From: DASVHS01 sp035468985
Lineage (GTDB): Bacteria; Acidobacteriota; Thermoanaerobaculia; Gp7-AA8
DNA length: 64,000 nt
NCBI GenBank assembly: GCA_035468985.1
Contig: DATISF010000073.1
Span: 12,065-76,064 of the forward strand
Direction: 5' to 3'
The notes under the pieces were generated by a model. The model ran no database searches and was not told where the DNA came from. It was given only the letters and a program-made list of their open reading frames with translations. Shown here in pieces: positions 43,467 to 53,300 of this stretch. Made by a program: the position numbers and the translations under genes. Every line of letters starts with the position of its first letter. Position 1 is the first letter of the stretch.

Positions 43467-44726
43467 ATGATGGCGAAATCATCGCAAATCGTTCTCGAAC
43501 TCGCCGGCCGCGAAGTCGCGATCACGAATCCGGAGAAGATCTTTTTCCCGGAAACGGGCTACACGAAGCTCGACCTCGCGAATTACTACCTGGCCGTCGC
43601 AGAAGGTGCCCTGCGAGGGATCTCAGGACGCCCGTTCGTGCTGAAGCGCTACGTGAACGGTGCGGCGAGCGAGCCGTTCTTTCAGAAGCGTGCGCCGGAG
43701 CAGCATCCGGATTGGATCGAGACGGTGGAGCTGAGCTTCCCGTCGGGCCGCACGGCGAAAGAAGTCGTCATTCGCGACGTCGCGCAGCTCCTCTGGGTCG
43801 TCAACCTCGGCTGCATCGATCTGAATCCGCATCCCGTGCGCGCCGATGATCTCGATCATCCCGACGAGCTGCGCATCGATCTCGATCCCGGGCCGGGCGT
43901 CGGCTTCGACGACACCCGACGCGTCGCGCTGGTGGTCCGTGATGTCCTCGAAGATCATGGCTTGCGCGGTTGGCCGAAGACATCGGGATCGCGCGGCATT
44001 CACGTGAACGTGCGCATCAAGCGGCGGTGGACGTTTGACCAGGTCCGTCGCGCGGCACTGGCGGTAGCGCGCGAAGTGGAACGGCGGGTTCCGGATCTGG
44101 CGACGAGCAAGTGGTGGAAAGAGGAACGGCACGGCGTCTTCCTCGATTACAACCAGAATGCGAAGGACCGCACCGTCGCATCGGCGTGGTCCGTGCGGCC
44201 GACACCGGACGCGCGCGTCTCGATGCCGCTGGAATGGGACGAAGTCGCGGATGTCGATCCGGCAGCGTTCACGATCGTGACTGCGCCGAAGCGTTTCGCG
44301 AAACGCGGCGACGCTTCCGAAGGAATCGACCGGGCCGCCGGTTCGCTCGAGAAACTCCTGGCGCTCTCCGCGGCGCAGGAAGCGGCCGGCCTCGGCGATG
44401 CGCCATGGCCGCCGAACTATCGAAAGGCGAAAGGCGAACCGCCGCGCGTCGCTCCATCCAGGCAGAAGCAGCCTCTGATCACCGTGGCCAGGGCGCGATA
44501 CAAAGAGGAGGCGCTCGCCGGTCTCGAACGCTGGAAGAAACGTCATGCGGCGGCAGCGAAACGGCTCCATGTCGATGACGTCCTCGTCGATGCGATGTGC
44601 GGTCGCTCCAGTACGTGGACGCGCATCCGCGTGAACCTGCGTCACGTTCCCGAAGATCAACGGCCGGCCGAGGAGGCGCCGGATCCCGATTACGATCCGT
44701 GGCGGAAGACGCGTTCCAGTTCGTAG
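43467..44726 (+). CDS. LigD-type NHEJ polymerase/primase domain protein
   Basis: A 419-residue LigD POL (AEP-type) protein: ITNPEKIFFPETGYTKLDLA, FVLKRYVNGAASEPFFQKRA, WVVNLGCIDLNPHPVRADDL, the catalytic DELRIDLDPGPGVGFDDTRR, KTSGSRGIHVNVRIKRRWTF, KWWKEERHGVFLDYNQNAKD, TVASAWSVRPTPDARVSMPL. The catalytic Asp residues and DYNQNA motif are in place. It should fill ends during non-homologous end joining. It ends 37 bp inside the 3' end of the convergent ligase gene; ATG 43470 is an alternative start. No Ku gene is in the window. Confidence 0.92.
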   Translation: MMAKSSQIVLELAGREVAITNPEKIFFPETGYTKLDLANYYLAVAEGALRGISGRPFVLKRYVNGAASEPFFQKRAPEQHPDWIETVELSFPSGRTAKEVVIRDVAQLLWVVNLGCIDLNPHPVRADDLDHPDELRIDLDPGPGVGFDDTRRVALVVRDVLEDHGLRGWPKTSGSRGIHVNVRIKRRWTFDQVRRAALAVAREVERRVPDLATSKWWKEERHGVFLDYNQNAKDRTVASAWSVRPTPDARVSMPLEWDEVADVDPAAFTIVTAPKRFAKRGDASEGIDRAAGSLEKLLALSAAQEAAGLGDAPWPPNYRKAKGEPPRVAPSRQKQPLITVARARYKEEALAGLERWKKRHAAAAKRLHVDDVLVDAMCGRSSTWTRIRVNLRHVPEDQRPAEEAPDPDYDPWRKTRSSS

Positions 44727-45754
44727 GCGGGCGTGACCTCCAGTTGGTCGTACCGGCAGTCTTCCGGCCGCTTGTCGAATCGCCACCGAAGGAAATGCGC
44801 GGCGTGGCGGAAGCGATCGCCCTGCATGTGATCGTAGGAGACCTCGCAGACCTTTTCCGGACGCAGCGGCTCCCAGCTCAAATCCTTTCCGCGATTCCAG
44901 CGGCTCGACGCGCCGGGCATGCGTTGACCCATCTGGGCCTCGGCCCAGTCATGCCAGGGGTGACTCTCCAGCGCGTTCTCGCGCAACGGCGCCAGCTCTT
45001 CGACGAGCTGCTTCCGCACCGCCGTCGTGAAGGCCGAGGTGACGCCGACGTGGTGGAGCGTGCCTTTGCTGTCGTAGAGGCCGAGCAGCAGCGAACCGAT
45101 CATCGTCCCCGCGCCGTTCTTGTGCCAGCGGAAACCGGCGACGACGCAGTCCGCTGTTCGTTTGTGTTTGACCTTGATCATCGTCCGCTCGCCGGCGCGA
45201 TACGGTGAATCGAGACGCTTGGCCATGACTCCATCGAGCCCTGCGCCTTCGAACCGGCTGAACCAGTCCTCGGCGAGCGCGCGATCGCCAGTGGCAGGGG
45301 AGAGATGCACTCCCGGCTTGACGACTTCTTCGAGGCGTTTGCGCCTGATCTCAAGCGGCGTCTCGCGCAAGTCTTCATCGCCGAGTGCGATCAGGTCCCA
45401 GACCACGAACGACGCCGGCGTCTGTTCGGCAAGAAGCTTCACGCGCGACGCGGCTGGGTGAATGCGCAGAAGCAGCGCTTCGAAGTCGAGACCTTTCGAT
45501 CCGGCGATCACGATCTCACCGTCGACGACGCACCGCTGGGGAAGTGCGGCCGTGATCGGCTCGATCAGCTCCGGGAAGTACCGGTTCATCGGTTTCTCAT
45601 CGCGGCTCTGCAGCAGGATCTCGTCACCGTCGCGAAAGACGAGCGTGCGGAATCCGTCCCACTTCGGCTCGAACTGCCAGCCGTCGCCTTCCGGCAGAGC
45701 GGCTGCAGCTGTCGACAGCATGGGCGGAAGCGGAGGATCGAACGGCAGATGCAT
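44690..45754 (-). CDS. ATP-dependent DNA ligase (LigD/LigC type)
   Basis: A 354-residue ligase. The adenylation motif is in WQFEPKWDGFRTLVFRDGDE (KWDGFR), with RDEKPMNRYFPELIEPITAA, VVDGEIVIAGSKGLDFEALL, SFVVWDLIALGDEDLRE, EGAGLDGVMAKRLDSPYRAG and the OB-fold part IKVKHKRTADCVVAGFRWHK. It seals nicks in DNA, most likely with the convergent LigD polymerase. It is convergent to it and overlaps by 37 bp. A small receiver-like gene lies 4 bp upstream on the same strand. Confidence 0.93.
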   Translation of the reverse strand: MHLPFDPPLPPMLSTAAAALPEGDGWQFEPKWDGFRTLVFRDGDEILLQSRDEKPMNRYFPELIEPITAALPQRCVVDGEIVIAGSKGLDFEALLLRIHPAASRVKLLAEQTPASFVVWDLIALGDEDLRETPLEIRRKRLEEVVKPGVHLSPATGDRALAEDWFSRFEGAGLDGVMAKRLDSPYRAGERTMIKVKHKRTADCVVAGFRWHKNGAGTMIGSLLLGLYDSKGTLHHVGVTSAFTTAVRKQLVEELAPLRENALESHPWHDWAEAQMGQRMPGASSRWNRGKDLSWEPLRPEKVCEVSYDHMQGDRFRHAAHFLRWRFDKRPEDCRYDQLEVTPAYELERVFRHGS

Positions 45755-45758
45755 GTCC

Positions 45759-46097
45759 TTATGCTATCCGCGCCACCTGGTCGGCGATGTCGCCGAGGGA
45801 CACGGGCCGGCGCAGGACGGCGGCCCAGTCTCCCTTCGGAAGCTCGTTGATTTCCAAAACGCCGCCGACGACCACGACCGGTACACCGATCTTCAGCAGG
45901 CGCTCGACGAGCGGTATCGGCTGACCGCGCAGATCGACGACGATCGCCTCGGGCCTCCGCATCGGAATCGAATCGATCGCATCGCGAACCGTGATGTAGC
46001 CGACAGCGTCGAAACCGCGCTCGATCATCTCCGCGCGCAGCATCGCCCGCGGCCATTGATCGGCATCGATGATCCAGACGACCGGCTCGTCGGCCAT
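45759..46097 (-). CDS. Single receiver-like domain protein
   Basis: A 112-residue protein with the CheY-like pattern: VVWIIDADQWPRAMLRAEMI with an acidic pair, AIVVDLRGQPIPLVERLL with the likely phospho-Asp, and a final VLRRPVSLGDIADQVARIA where the usual conserved Lys is Arg. It may be a degenerate receiver. It lies 4 bp upstream of the ligase gene on the same strand, so it may be co-transcribed. ATG 46097 is used (TTG 46100 precedes it). Confidence 0.7.
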   Translation of the reverse strand: MADEPVVWIIDADQWPRAMLRAEMIERGFDAVGYITVRDAIDSIPMRRPEAIVVDLRGQPIPLVERLLKIGVPVVVVGGVLEINELPKGDWAAVLRRPVSLGDIADQVARIA

Positions 46098-46124
46098 CAA
46101 GACTCTCCACTACAATCCGCGTCC

Positions 46125-47072
46125 ATGCGATTCCGGCTCGTTCTTGCCTTCACGCTCATCGCTGTCGCGGCCCGCGCTGATTTCCGTGAATTCAAGCTCA
46201 TCCCTGTCGATCCGGCGCTGGAAACCAAGGTCCGCCACGCCGCGGAAGCATCGCTGAAGCAGTTTCCAAACCTCAAACCGGAAGACCTCGGGATCAGTAT
46301 GGTCGAGCTGACGAATCCGACGACGCTCGGCCGCGGCGATTATCACGGCGATGCGCCGTTTTATCCCGCCTCGGTCATCAAGATCTTCTTCATGACCGAT
46401 CTCTTCCTGAAAAACAAGTTCGATCTGCCCGACGTGCCGCGCGCGACGCGCGAGATGATCGGCGTCTCCGACAATGACGCCACGGCGTACATCGTGGACA
46501 TCCTGGCGAGCACCGACCCGGGCCCGAACCTCGAGGGGCGCGCTCTCGAGCGCTTCATCGCCCAGCGCCGCTCCATCAACGACGACTTCACGCGGCTCGG
46601 ATACGACATCAGCGCGATGTGCAAGCCGTGGAGCTTCGGCCCTTACGGCCGCGATCTGCAGGTCCTCGGAAAGAATCGCCAGTATCGCAATCGGCTGACG
46701 GCGAACGCGACGACATCGCTGATCACGTGGATCGCGCGCCGGCACGCGCCGGAATCGGATCTCATGCTCAACTTCCTCTCGCGGCCGATCAACCCCACGC
46801 GTCCGGATGAGAATCAGGTGAAAGAGTTTGCGGGCGAGGCGCTGGCGGCCGGCGCGAAACTCTGGTCAAAGGCCGGATGGACGAGCGAGGTGCGGCACGA
46901 CACCGCGTATGTCGAATTTCCCGACGGACGAAAATTCGTGCTGAGCATCTTCACCCGAGGGCAGGCGAGCGACGTCACGCTCCTGGGCGCGATCGCGCGG
47001 AACGTATTCACCGAGATCGGCGAGCCGGTGGCGCCCCCTCCTCCGCCTCCCGCCCAGCCGCCGGCAAAGTGA
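46125..47072 (+). CDS. Class A beta-lactamase-like serine hydrolase
   Basis: A 315-residue exported protein (signal MRFRLVLAFTLIAVAARA) with the PBP/beta-lactamase fold: YPASVIKIFFMTDLFL (SxxK), MIGVSDNDATAYIVDILAS (SDN) and AKLWSKAGWTSEVRHDT (KTG-like KAG). The C-terminus is Pro-rich (APPPPPPAQPPAK). It may hydrolyse beta-lactams or a cell-wall peptide; the KAG in place of KTG leaves this open. Its TGA stop shares a base with the ATG of the Nudix gene. Confidence 0.85.
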   Translation: MRFRLVLAFTLIAVAARADFREFKLIPVDPALETKVRHAAEASLKQFPNLKPEDLGISMVELTNPTTLGRGDYHGDAPFYPASVIKIFFMTDLFLKNKFDLPDVPRATREMIGVSDNDATAYIVDILASTDPGPNLEGRALERFIAQRRSINDDFTRLGYDISAMCKPWSFGPYGRDLQVLGKNRQYRNRLTANATTSLITWIARRHAPESDLMLNFLSRPINPTRPDENQVKEFAGEALAAGAKLWSKAGWTSEVRHDTAYVEFPDGRKFVLSIFTRGQASDVTLLGAIARNVFTEIGEPVAPPPPPPAQPPAK

Positions 47073-47593
47073 TGGAGCCGATCGACGTCGTCACGCCGGA
47101 CGGTGCTCCGACCGGCATCGTGAAACCGAAGCCGCACGTTCATCGCGACGGCGACTGGCATCGCGCCGTTCATGTCTGGATCATCGCGCCCGGCGGGCGC
47201 GTCCTGGTACAACGCCGTGCATCGACGAAGGAGAACAATCCCGGCCTCTGGGACGTGTCGTGCGCGGGGCATGTGTCGGCCGGTGAAGCCGTCGTTGCCG
47301 CGGCCATCCGCGAGGCAAGGGAGGAGCTCGGCATCGCCATCACCGCCGGCGAGCTTCGTCACGTCGCCACGATCCCCGCGCAGTGCGTGCTCAACGGCGG
47401 AACGTACATTGACAACGAGATCCACGAGATCTTCCTCGTGAGGCGCGACATCAATCCCGGCGAGTTGCGCCTTCAGGAGGAGGAAGTCGATGACGCGCGC
47501 CTCGTCACGTGGGATGAGCTCCGCTCGCTTGACCGGGTTGCGCACGGCGAGGAGTACGCGCTCATGGAAGAACTGGACGCGTCGGGCGCATAA
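47072..47593 (+). CDS. Nudix hydrolase, Idi/YfcD-like
   Basis: A 173-residue Nudix protein: the Nudix box is SAGEAVVAAAIREAREELGI, matching GX5EX7REUXEEXGU with Ser-Ala in front; the preceding strand is ENNPGLWDVSCAGHV. The start MEPIDVVTPDGAPTGIVKPK and ATIPAQCVLNGGTYIDNEIH are like isopentenyl-diphosphate isomerase/YfcD proteins that bind a diphosphate. The true substrate is unknown. It overlaps the preceding gene by one base (TGATG), so they are coupled. Confidence 0.87.
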   Translation: MEPIDVVTPDGAPTGIVKPKPHVHRDGDWHRAVHVWIIAPGGRVLVQRRASTKENNPGLWDVSCAGHVSAGEAVVAAAIREAREELGIAITAGELRHVATIPAQCVLNGGTYIDNEIHEIFLVRRDINPGELRLQEEEVDDARLVTWDELRSLDRVAHGEEYALMEELDASGA

Positions 47594-47674
47594 CGAGTCT
47601 CCTGCCGGACAGCGTTACAACCTCGTTGCCTCGGGGCGTGCCGCGGAGCCTGCAACTCGCAGATAATCGCCCGC

Positions 47675-49543
47675 ATGAGGAAGCTGGCTTTTGTCGTTCT
47701 CCTGGTGGCGCAGACCGCTCTCTCCGCGGAGTCGGTCCTCGATCAGACGATCGCCACGTTGTTGCGTGTGCAGGATTTCGAGGAGGTGGCGATCTCGTCG
47801 GACGGGTCGCACGTCGCATGGATCAAGGTCGTGCGCGACGCAACCGGTCAGAGGACGGCCGAGTCGGGTGTCTATCTCGACGGCGCCCGCATCGATCCGC
47901 GGGAGGCTTCCGGCCTGGCCTGGTCGTCGGATGGCAGGCTGGCGTACGTCGCCGATCAGTTGTACGTCGACGGCCGCGCAATCACGAGCGTGAAGGGCGC
48001 GCTGGCGATGCCGAAGTGGTCGTCGGACGGGAAGTCGATTGCCGTTCTGTTCATCGAGAACGCCTCGCGCAAAGGCGGTGCGCTCGAGGCGATGACGCCG
48101 CCCTCCGGCGATGTCGAGTTGCAGGTGGAGGAGCAGCGGATCGCGATCGTCGATGTCGCGGCGAAAACGGTTCAGTTCGCGACACCGCCCGACATGTACG
48201 TCTACGACTACGACTGGTCACCGGACGGACGCAGCCTCGTCGCCGAGACGGCATTCGGCGCCGGTGAGGATCACTATTGGATCGCGCAGCTCTGGCGATT
48301 CGATCTCGGCGACATGAAGGGCCGCTCGATCTACAAGCCGGCGCTGCAGATCGCCACGCCGCGCTGGTCCCCGGACGGCAAGTCGATCGCCTTCATCGAA
48401 GGGTTGATGAGCGATCAGGGATCGACCGGCGGCGACATCTTCCTCATCCCTGCTGACGGTGGAGCGGCGACGAATCTCACCGCGCGCATGCCGGCTTCGG
48501 CCACGACTCTGCAGTGGACTGCCCCCGGCACGATCCTCTTCGGCGAGAACTTCAACGGTCTCTCCGGCGTCGCTACCGTCACCACCGCGGGCACGATCAG
48601 ACAGCTCTGGAGCGGCGAGGGACATGTGTCGGCAGGGCGCCTCATCGGCGTTTCGGTCGCGCGGGATGGAAAGAAGAGCGCTGTCATCCGCGAGTCGTTT
48701 CAGCACGCACCCGAGATCGCCGTCGGACCGATCGGGGCGTGGCAGCAGGAGACGCACGTGAACGACGACGTGCAGCCGCTGTGGGGACGTTCGGAGAATC
48801 TGAACTGGACGAGCGACGGCTTCCGCGTTCAGGGCTGGCTGCTTCATCCGCGCGACGAGAACAGGAAGAACGGCCTCATCGTGCAGGTGCACGGGGGCCC
48901 GTCGAGCGGAGTCACCTCGCAGTGGCCTTCGTTGAACACGGCGGCGCTCGTCGCCAACGGATACACGGTCCTCATGCCGAACCCGCGCGGCAGCTACGGG
49001 CAGGGCGAGGCGTTCACCCAGGCGAACGTGAAGGATTTCGGCTACGGAGATCTTCGCGACATCGTGCGCGGTGTCGACGTCGCCGTCGCCGCGTCAAGAA
49101 TCGACAAGGATCGCGTCGGCATCTGGGGCTGGAGCTACGGCGGCTACATGACCATGTGGGCGGTGACGCAGACGCAGCGATTCCGCGCCGCCGTGGCAGG
49201 AGCCGGCGTGGCGAACTGGCAGAGCTACTACGGACAGAACTCGATCGACGAGTGGATGATCCCGTTCTTCGGTGCGTCCGTGTACGACGATCCGCACATC
49301 TACGCGCGCTCGTCGCCGATCGAGTTCATTCGTAACGTGAAGACGCCGACGCTCGTGCTGGTCGGCGATCGCGACGGAGAGGTTCCGGCGCCGCAGTCCT
49401 TCGAGTTCTGGCACGCCCTCAAGACGATCGGCGTCAAAACGAAGCTCGTCGTCTATCCGAACGAGGGACACCGGATGAGAAACCCGGAACACCGCCGCGA
49501 CATCGCCCGGAGGCTGGTGCTCTGGTTCGACGAGAACCTGTGA
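47675..49543 (+). CDS. S9-family prolyl oligopeptidase-like peptidase, exported
   Basis: A 622-residue protein with a signal peptide (MRKLAFVVLLVAQTALSAES). A WD/propeller-like N-terminal half (SPDGRSLVAETAFGAGEDHY, WSPDGKSIAFIEGL) is followed by the alpha/beta hydrolase domain: LIVQVHGGPSSGVTSQWPS, nucleophile in GIWGWSYGGYMTMWA, Asp in TLVLVGDRDGEVPAPQS and His in LVVYPNEGHRMRNPEH. It is a DPP/acylaminoacyl peptidase-like enzyme that would release dipeptides or short peptides in the periplasm. Confidence 0.93.
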   Translation: MRKLAFVVLLVAQTALSAESVLDQTIATLLRVQDFEEVAISSDGSHVAWIKVVRDATGQRTAESGVYLDGARIDPREASGLAWSSDGRLAYVADQLYVDGRAITSVKGALAMPKWSSDGKSIAVLFIENASRKGGALEAMTPPSGDVELQVEEQRIAIVDVAAKTVQFATPPDMYVYDYDWSPDGRSLVAETAFGAGEDHYWIAQLWRFDLGDMKGRSIYKPALQIATPRWSPDGKSIAFIEGLMSDQGSTGGDIFLIPADGGAATNLTARMPASATTLQWTAPGTILFGENFNGLSGVATVTTAGTIRQLWSGEGHVSAGRLIGVSVARDGKKSAVIRESFQHAPEIAVGPIGAWQQETHVNDDVQPLWGRSENLNWTSDGFRVQGWLLHPRDENRKNGLIVQVHGGPSSGVTSQWPSLNTAALVANGYTVLMPNPRGSYGQGEAFTQANVKDFGYGDLRDIVRGVDVAVAASRIDKDRVGIWGWSYGGYMTMWAVTQTQRFRAAVAGAGVANWQSYYGQNSIDEWMIPFFGASVYDDPHIYARSSPIEFIRNVKTPTLVLVGDRDGEVPAPQSFEFWHALKTIGVKTKLVVYPNEGHRMRNPEHRRDIARRLVLWFDENL

Positions 49544-49570
49544 TTTGCGCTCGCCGCGTATCATTCCTGC

Positions 49571-50395
49571 GTGCCGCGGAGGGCCGTGCTCTGGATTGCT
49601 GCCGTGCTCATCGCGGCGTATGCGCTCCTGGCGATCGTGCGCCGGCCCTCGAACGATCGCGACTGGACGGCGGATCAGCGCGTGCTCCCGTACGCCGATT
49701 TCCATGGCCCGCTCGCCACGATCCACGACATCCGGCTCTGCTCGTATCGAACGGTGAGCGACTTCAGCTGTTCGTATTACGACAAGACCTTCGATCTGCG
49801 GCGGCTCGAGTCCGTCTGGTTCATCGTCGAGCCGTTCGGCAGAAGCCGAGGGGTGGCGCATACGTTTGTGAGTTACGGGTTCGGTGGAGGCGATTTCGTG
49901 GCCATCTCCGCCGAGATCCGCAAGGAGCGAGGGGAGTCGTTCTCGCCGTGGCTCGGGCTCGTGCGTCAGTACGAGCTGATGTATGTCGTCGGCGATGAGC
50001 GCGATCTGATCAAGCTGCGGTCGAACTACCGGCACGATCCGGTGTTCCTGTATCGCGCGCGGGCCACTCCGGAGGCGATACGGCGCATGTTCGTCGAGAT
50101 GCTCGAGCGCGCGAACAAGCTCCGCCGCGAGCCCGAGTTCTACAACACGCTGACCAACAACTGCACCACCAACATCGCGTATCACATCAACACGATCGTC
50201 CCGGGGCGCGTGCCGTTCAGCGTGGCCCTCGTTTTTCCCGGATACTCCGATCGGCTCGCCTACCGGCTGGGGCTCATCGATCACGGTCTGCCCTTCGATA
50301 CCGTGCGCGCGCGAGCGCAGATCAATGCCCGGGCGGCGCAATTCGCGGACGATCCGGAGTTTTCGGAGCGAATCCGATATCCTCTCGTGCCATGA
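49571..50395 (+). CDS. DUF4105 membrane-anchored protein
   Basis: A 274-residue protein with an N-terminal helix (AVLWIAAVLIAAYALLAIV) and the DUF4105 (Lnb N-terminal-like) core: VLPYADFHGPLATIHDIRLC, CSYYDKTFDLRRLESVWFIV, GVAHTFVSYGFGGGDFVAIS and the diagnostic FYNTLTNNCTTNIAYHIN. DUF4105 is a periplasmic, probably thiol-dependent domain of unclear role. GTG 49571 is the start. The stop overlaps the ATG of the VPS10-like gene (ATGA). Confidence 0.85.
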   Translation: MPRRAVLWIAAVLIAAYALLAIVRRPSNDRDWTADQRVLPYADFHGPLATIHDIRLCSYRTVSDFSCSYYDKTFDLRRLESVWFIVEPFGRSRGVAHTFVSYGFGGGDFVAISAEIRKERGESFSPWLGLVRQYELMYVVGDERDLIKLRSNYRHDPVFLYRARATPEAIRRMFVEMLERANKLRREPEFYNTLTNNCTTNIAYHINTIVPGRVPFSVALVFPGYSDRLAYRLGLIDHGLPFDTVRARAQINARAAQFADDPEFSERIRYPLVP

Positions 50396-53300
50396 AGCAG
50401 CGATTCACGATTGCCCTCGCTTTCGTCGCCGCCATCGCCTCCGCCCAGGTCGATCCGAGAATGTTCCAGGAAATGCGCTGGCGCATGATCGGACCCTTCC
50501 GCGGCAGCCGCACCGTCGCGGCGGTCGGCATCGCCTCGCAGCCGAGAGTCTTCTACGTCGGCGTGAACAACGGCGGCGTCTGGAAAACGAATGACTACGG
50601 GCGGGTCTGGACGCCGATCTTCGACGATCAGCCGACCGGATCGATCGGAGCGATCGCGCTCGCGCCATCCGATCCGAACGTGATCTACGTCGGCAGCGGC
50701 GAAGGACTGCAACGTCCCGACTTGTCGACCGGCGACGGCATCTACAAGTCCACCGACGCCGGCAAGACATGGACTCACCTCGGGTTGCGCGACGGGCAGC
50801 AGATTCCGATGATCGCCGTCGACCCGCGCGATCCCAATCGCCTCTTCGTCGCGGTCCTCGGTCATCCATACGGCCCGAATGCCGAGCGCGGAATCTTCCG
50901 CTCCACCGACGGCGGCCGCACGTTCGAGAAAGTCCTCTATCGCGACGAGAACACCGGCGGCATCGACGTGGTGATCGATCCGTCGAATTCGCAGAACGTG
51001 TACGCCGCACTTTGGGAAGCGCGGCAAGCGCCGTGGGAGAACGGCGAATTCTCCGGCCTCGGCAGCGGCCTGTTCAAGTCGACCGACGGCGGAACGACGT
51101 GGCATCAGGTGACGAGCGGACTGCCGTCGAACGCGGACATCGGACGCGCCGGAATCGAAGTCGCGCCGGCGAATCCGAATCGTCTCTACGCGATCTGCGG
51201 AGTGAAGCAGGGCGCCGGCGGCGTGTATCGCTCGGATGATGCGGGCGAATCGTGGAGCAAGGTCAACGGCGACGAACGGCTGTGGGGCAGGCCGGGCGAC
51301 TTCAACGAGGTCCGCACCGACCCGAAGAACGCCGACATCGTCTACGTCGCCAACATCGTGACGTGGAAGTCGGCCGACGGCGGACATTCCTTCAAGTCGT
51401 TTCGCGGCGCGCCGGGAGGCGATGACTATCACCGCATCTGGATCAACCCCAACGACACCAACACCATCCTCATCGCCTCGGATCAGGGAGCGATCGTCAC
51501 CGTCAACGGCGGCGAGACTTGGAGCTCCTGGTACAACCAGCCGAGCGCGCAGATGTTTCATGTGTCCACCGACAACGCGTTTCCGTATCGCGTCTGCGGC
51601 GGTCAGCAGGAGAGCGGTTCCGCTTGCGTGCAGAGCCGGGGCGACGACGGCGCGATCACGTTCCGCGAGTGGCATCCGGTCGCCGCGGAAGAATATGGAT
51701 ACGCCGTTCCGGATCCGCTGAATCCCGATCTCATCTACGGCGGAAAGATCTCGCGCTACGACCGCCGCATCGACCAGGCCGTCGACATCTCGCCGAAGCC
51801 GCTGCGCGGGAGCAACTACCGCGTGATCCGAACGCAGCCGATCGTCTTCTCGCCGGTCGATCCGCACATTCTTTACTTCGCGTCGAATACCGTCTGGAAG
51901 ACGACGAACGGCGGCAGGGCGTGGACGGAGATCAGTCCTGATCTGACGCGCAAGGATTGGACGGTGCCGGCGAACGTCGGCAAGTACATCGGCACCGATG
52001 CGGCGAAACCGTCGCAGCGCGGAGTCGTCTACGCGCTCGCGCCGTCACCGCTCGACATCAACCGCATCTGGGCCGGGACCGATGACGGCCTGATTCACGT
52101 CACGACCGACGGTGGAAAGAGCTGGAGTGACTTGACGCCGAAAGAGCTCGTGCCCTGGGCGAAGGTCTCGATCATGGAGGCCTCGCACTTCGATGCCCAG
52201 GAGGCGTACGCGGCGATCAACACGCTGCGCCTCGACGACCCCCGCGCGCACATTCTGCGGACGCGCGACGGCGGCAAGACGTGGACGCACATCACCAACG
52301 GGATTCCCGACGCCGGAATCATCAACGTCGTCCGTGAGGATCCGAAGACCAGGGGACTGCTCTTCGCCGGATCGGAGCGCGAGGTGCACGTCTCGTTCGA
52401 CGACGGCGATCACTGGCAGACGCTCCGGCTGAACATGCCGGCGTCGTCGATTCGCGATCTGGTCATCAAGGACAACGACGTGGTCGTGGCCGCGCACGGA
52501 CGCGGGTTCTGGATTCTCGACGACATCGCGCCCATTCGTGGAGCGATGGAGCGCCGGCTTCAGCCGGCACCGGCACCGGCTGAATCCGGTGCTCCATTCC
52601 TCTTCACCCCCTCCCAGGCCTGGCGCTTCCGCTGGAACAAGAACACCGACACGCCTCTCCCGCCCGACGAACCGATGGGGCAGAACCCGCCGGACGGCGC
52701 AGTGGTCGATTACTGGCTGCCTTCGTCCGCGCAGAACGTGACGCTCGAGATTCTCGACGGTAGCGGGAAACTCGTCCGCAAGTACTCGAGCGATGACAAA
52801 GCCGAGGCGCCGCACGACATCGGCAACTGGCCGTGGTACTGGATGCGGCCACCGCGGGTTCTCTCCGCTGCCGCGGGCGGACATCGTTTCGTGTGGGACC
52901 TGCACTACACACCGCTGCCGGAGCGGCGTCCGACGTTCCCGATCGCGGCGATTCCTCACGACACCGCCCCTGATTCCACGTCGCCGTGGGTGATGCCGGG
53001 CACGTACACCGTCAAGCTCACGGTCGACGGCAGGTCACAGACTCGTCCGCTCGTCGTGAAGATGGATCCGCGCGTGAAGACTCCGCCGGAAGGACTCATG
53101 CGGCAGTTCACGCTTTCCATGCAGATCTACGAGGACATGAAGCGCGTCGGCGCGGCGCTTCTGCGGATCGAATCGATGGCCGAGAGCGCGCGCAACGCCA
53201 AAGTGGGCGAGATCGCCGGCCCGGAGGAAGTGGAAGGAGGTCCGCGCCGTCGCCGCGGCGGTCCCGACACTCTCCGAAGCGTCGCCGGACAGCTCCGCAC

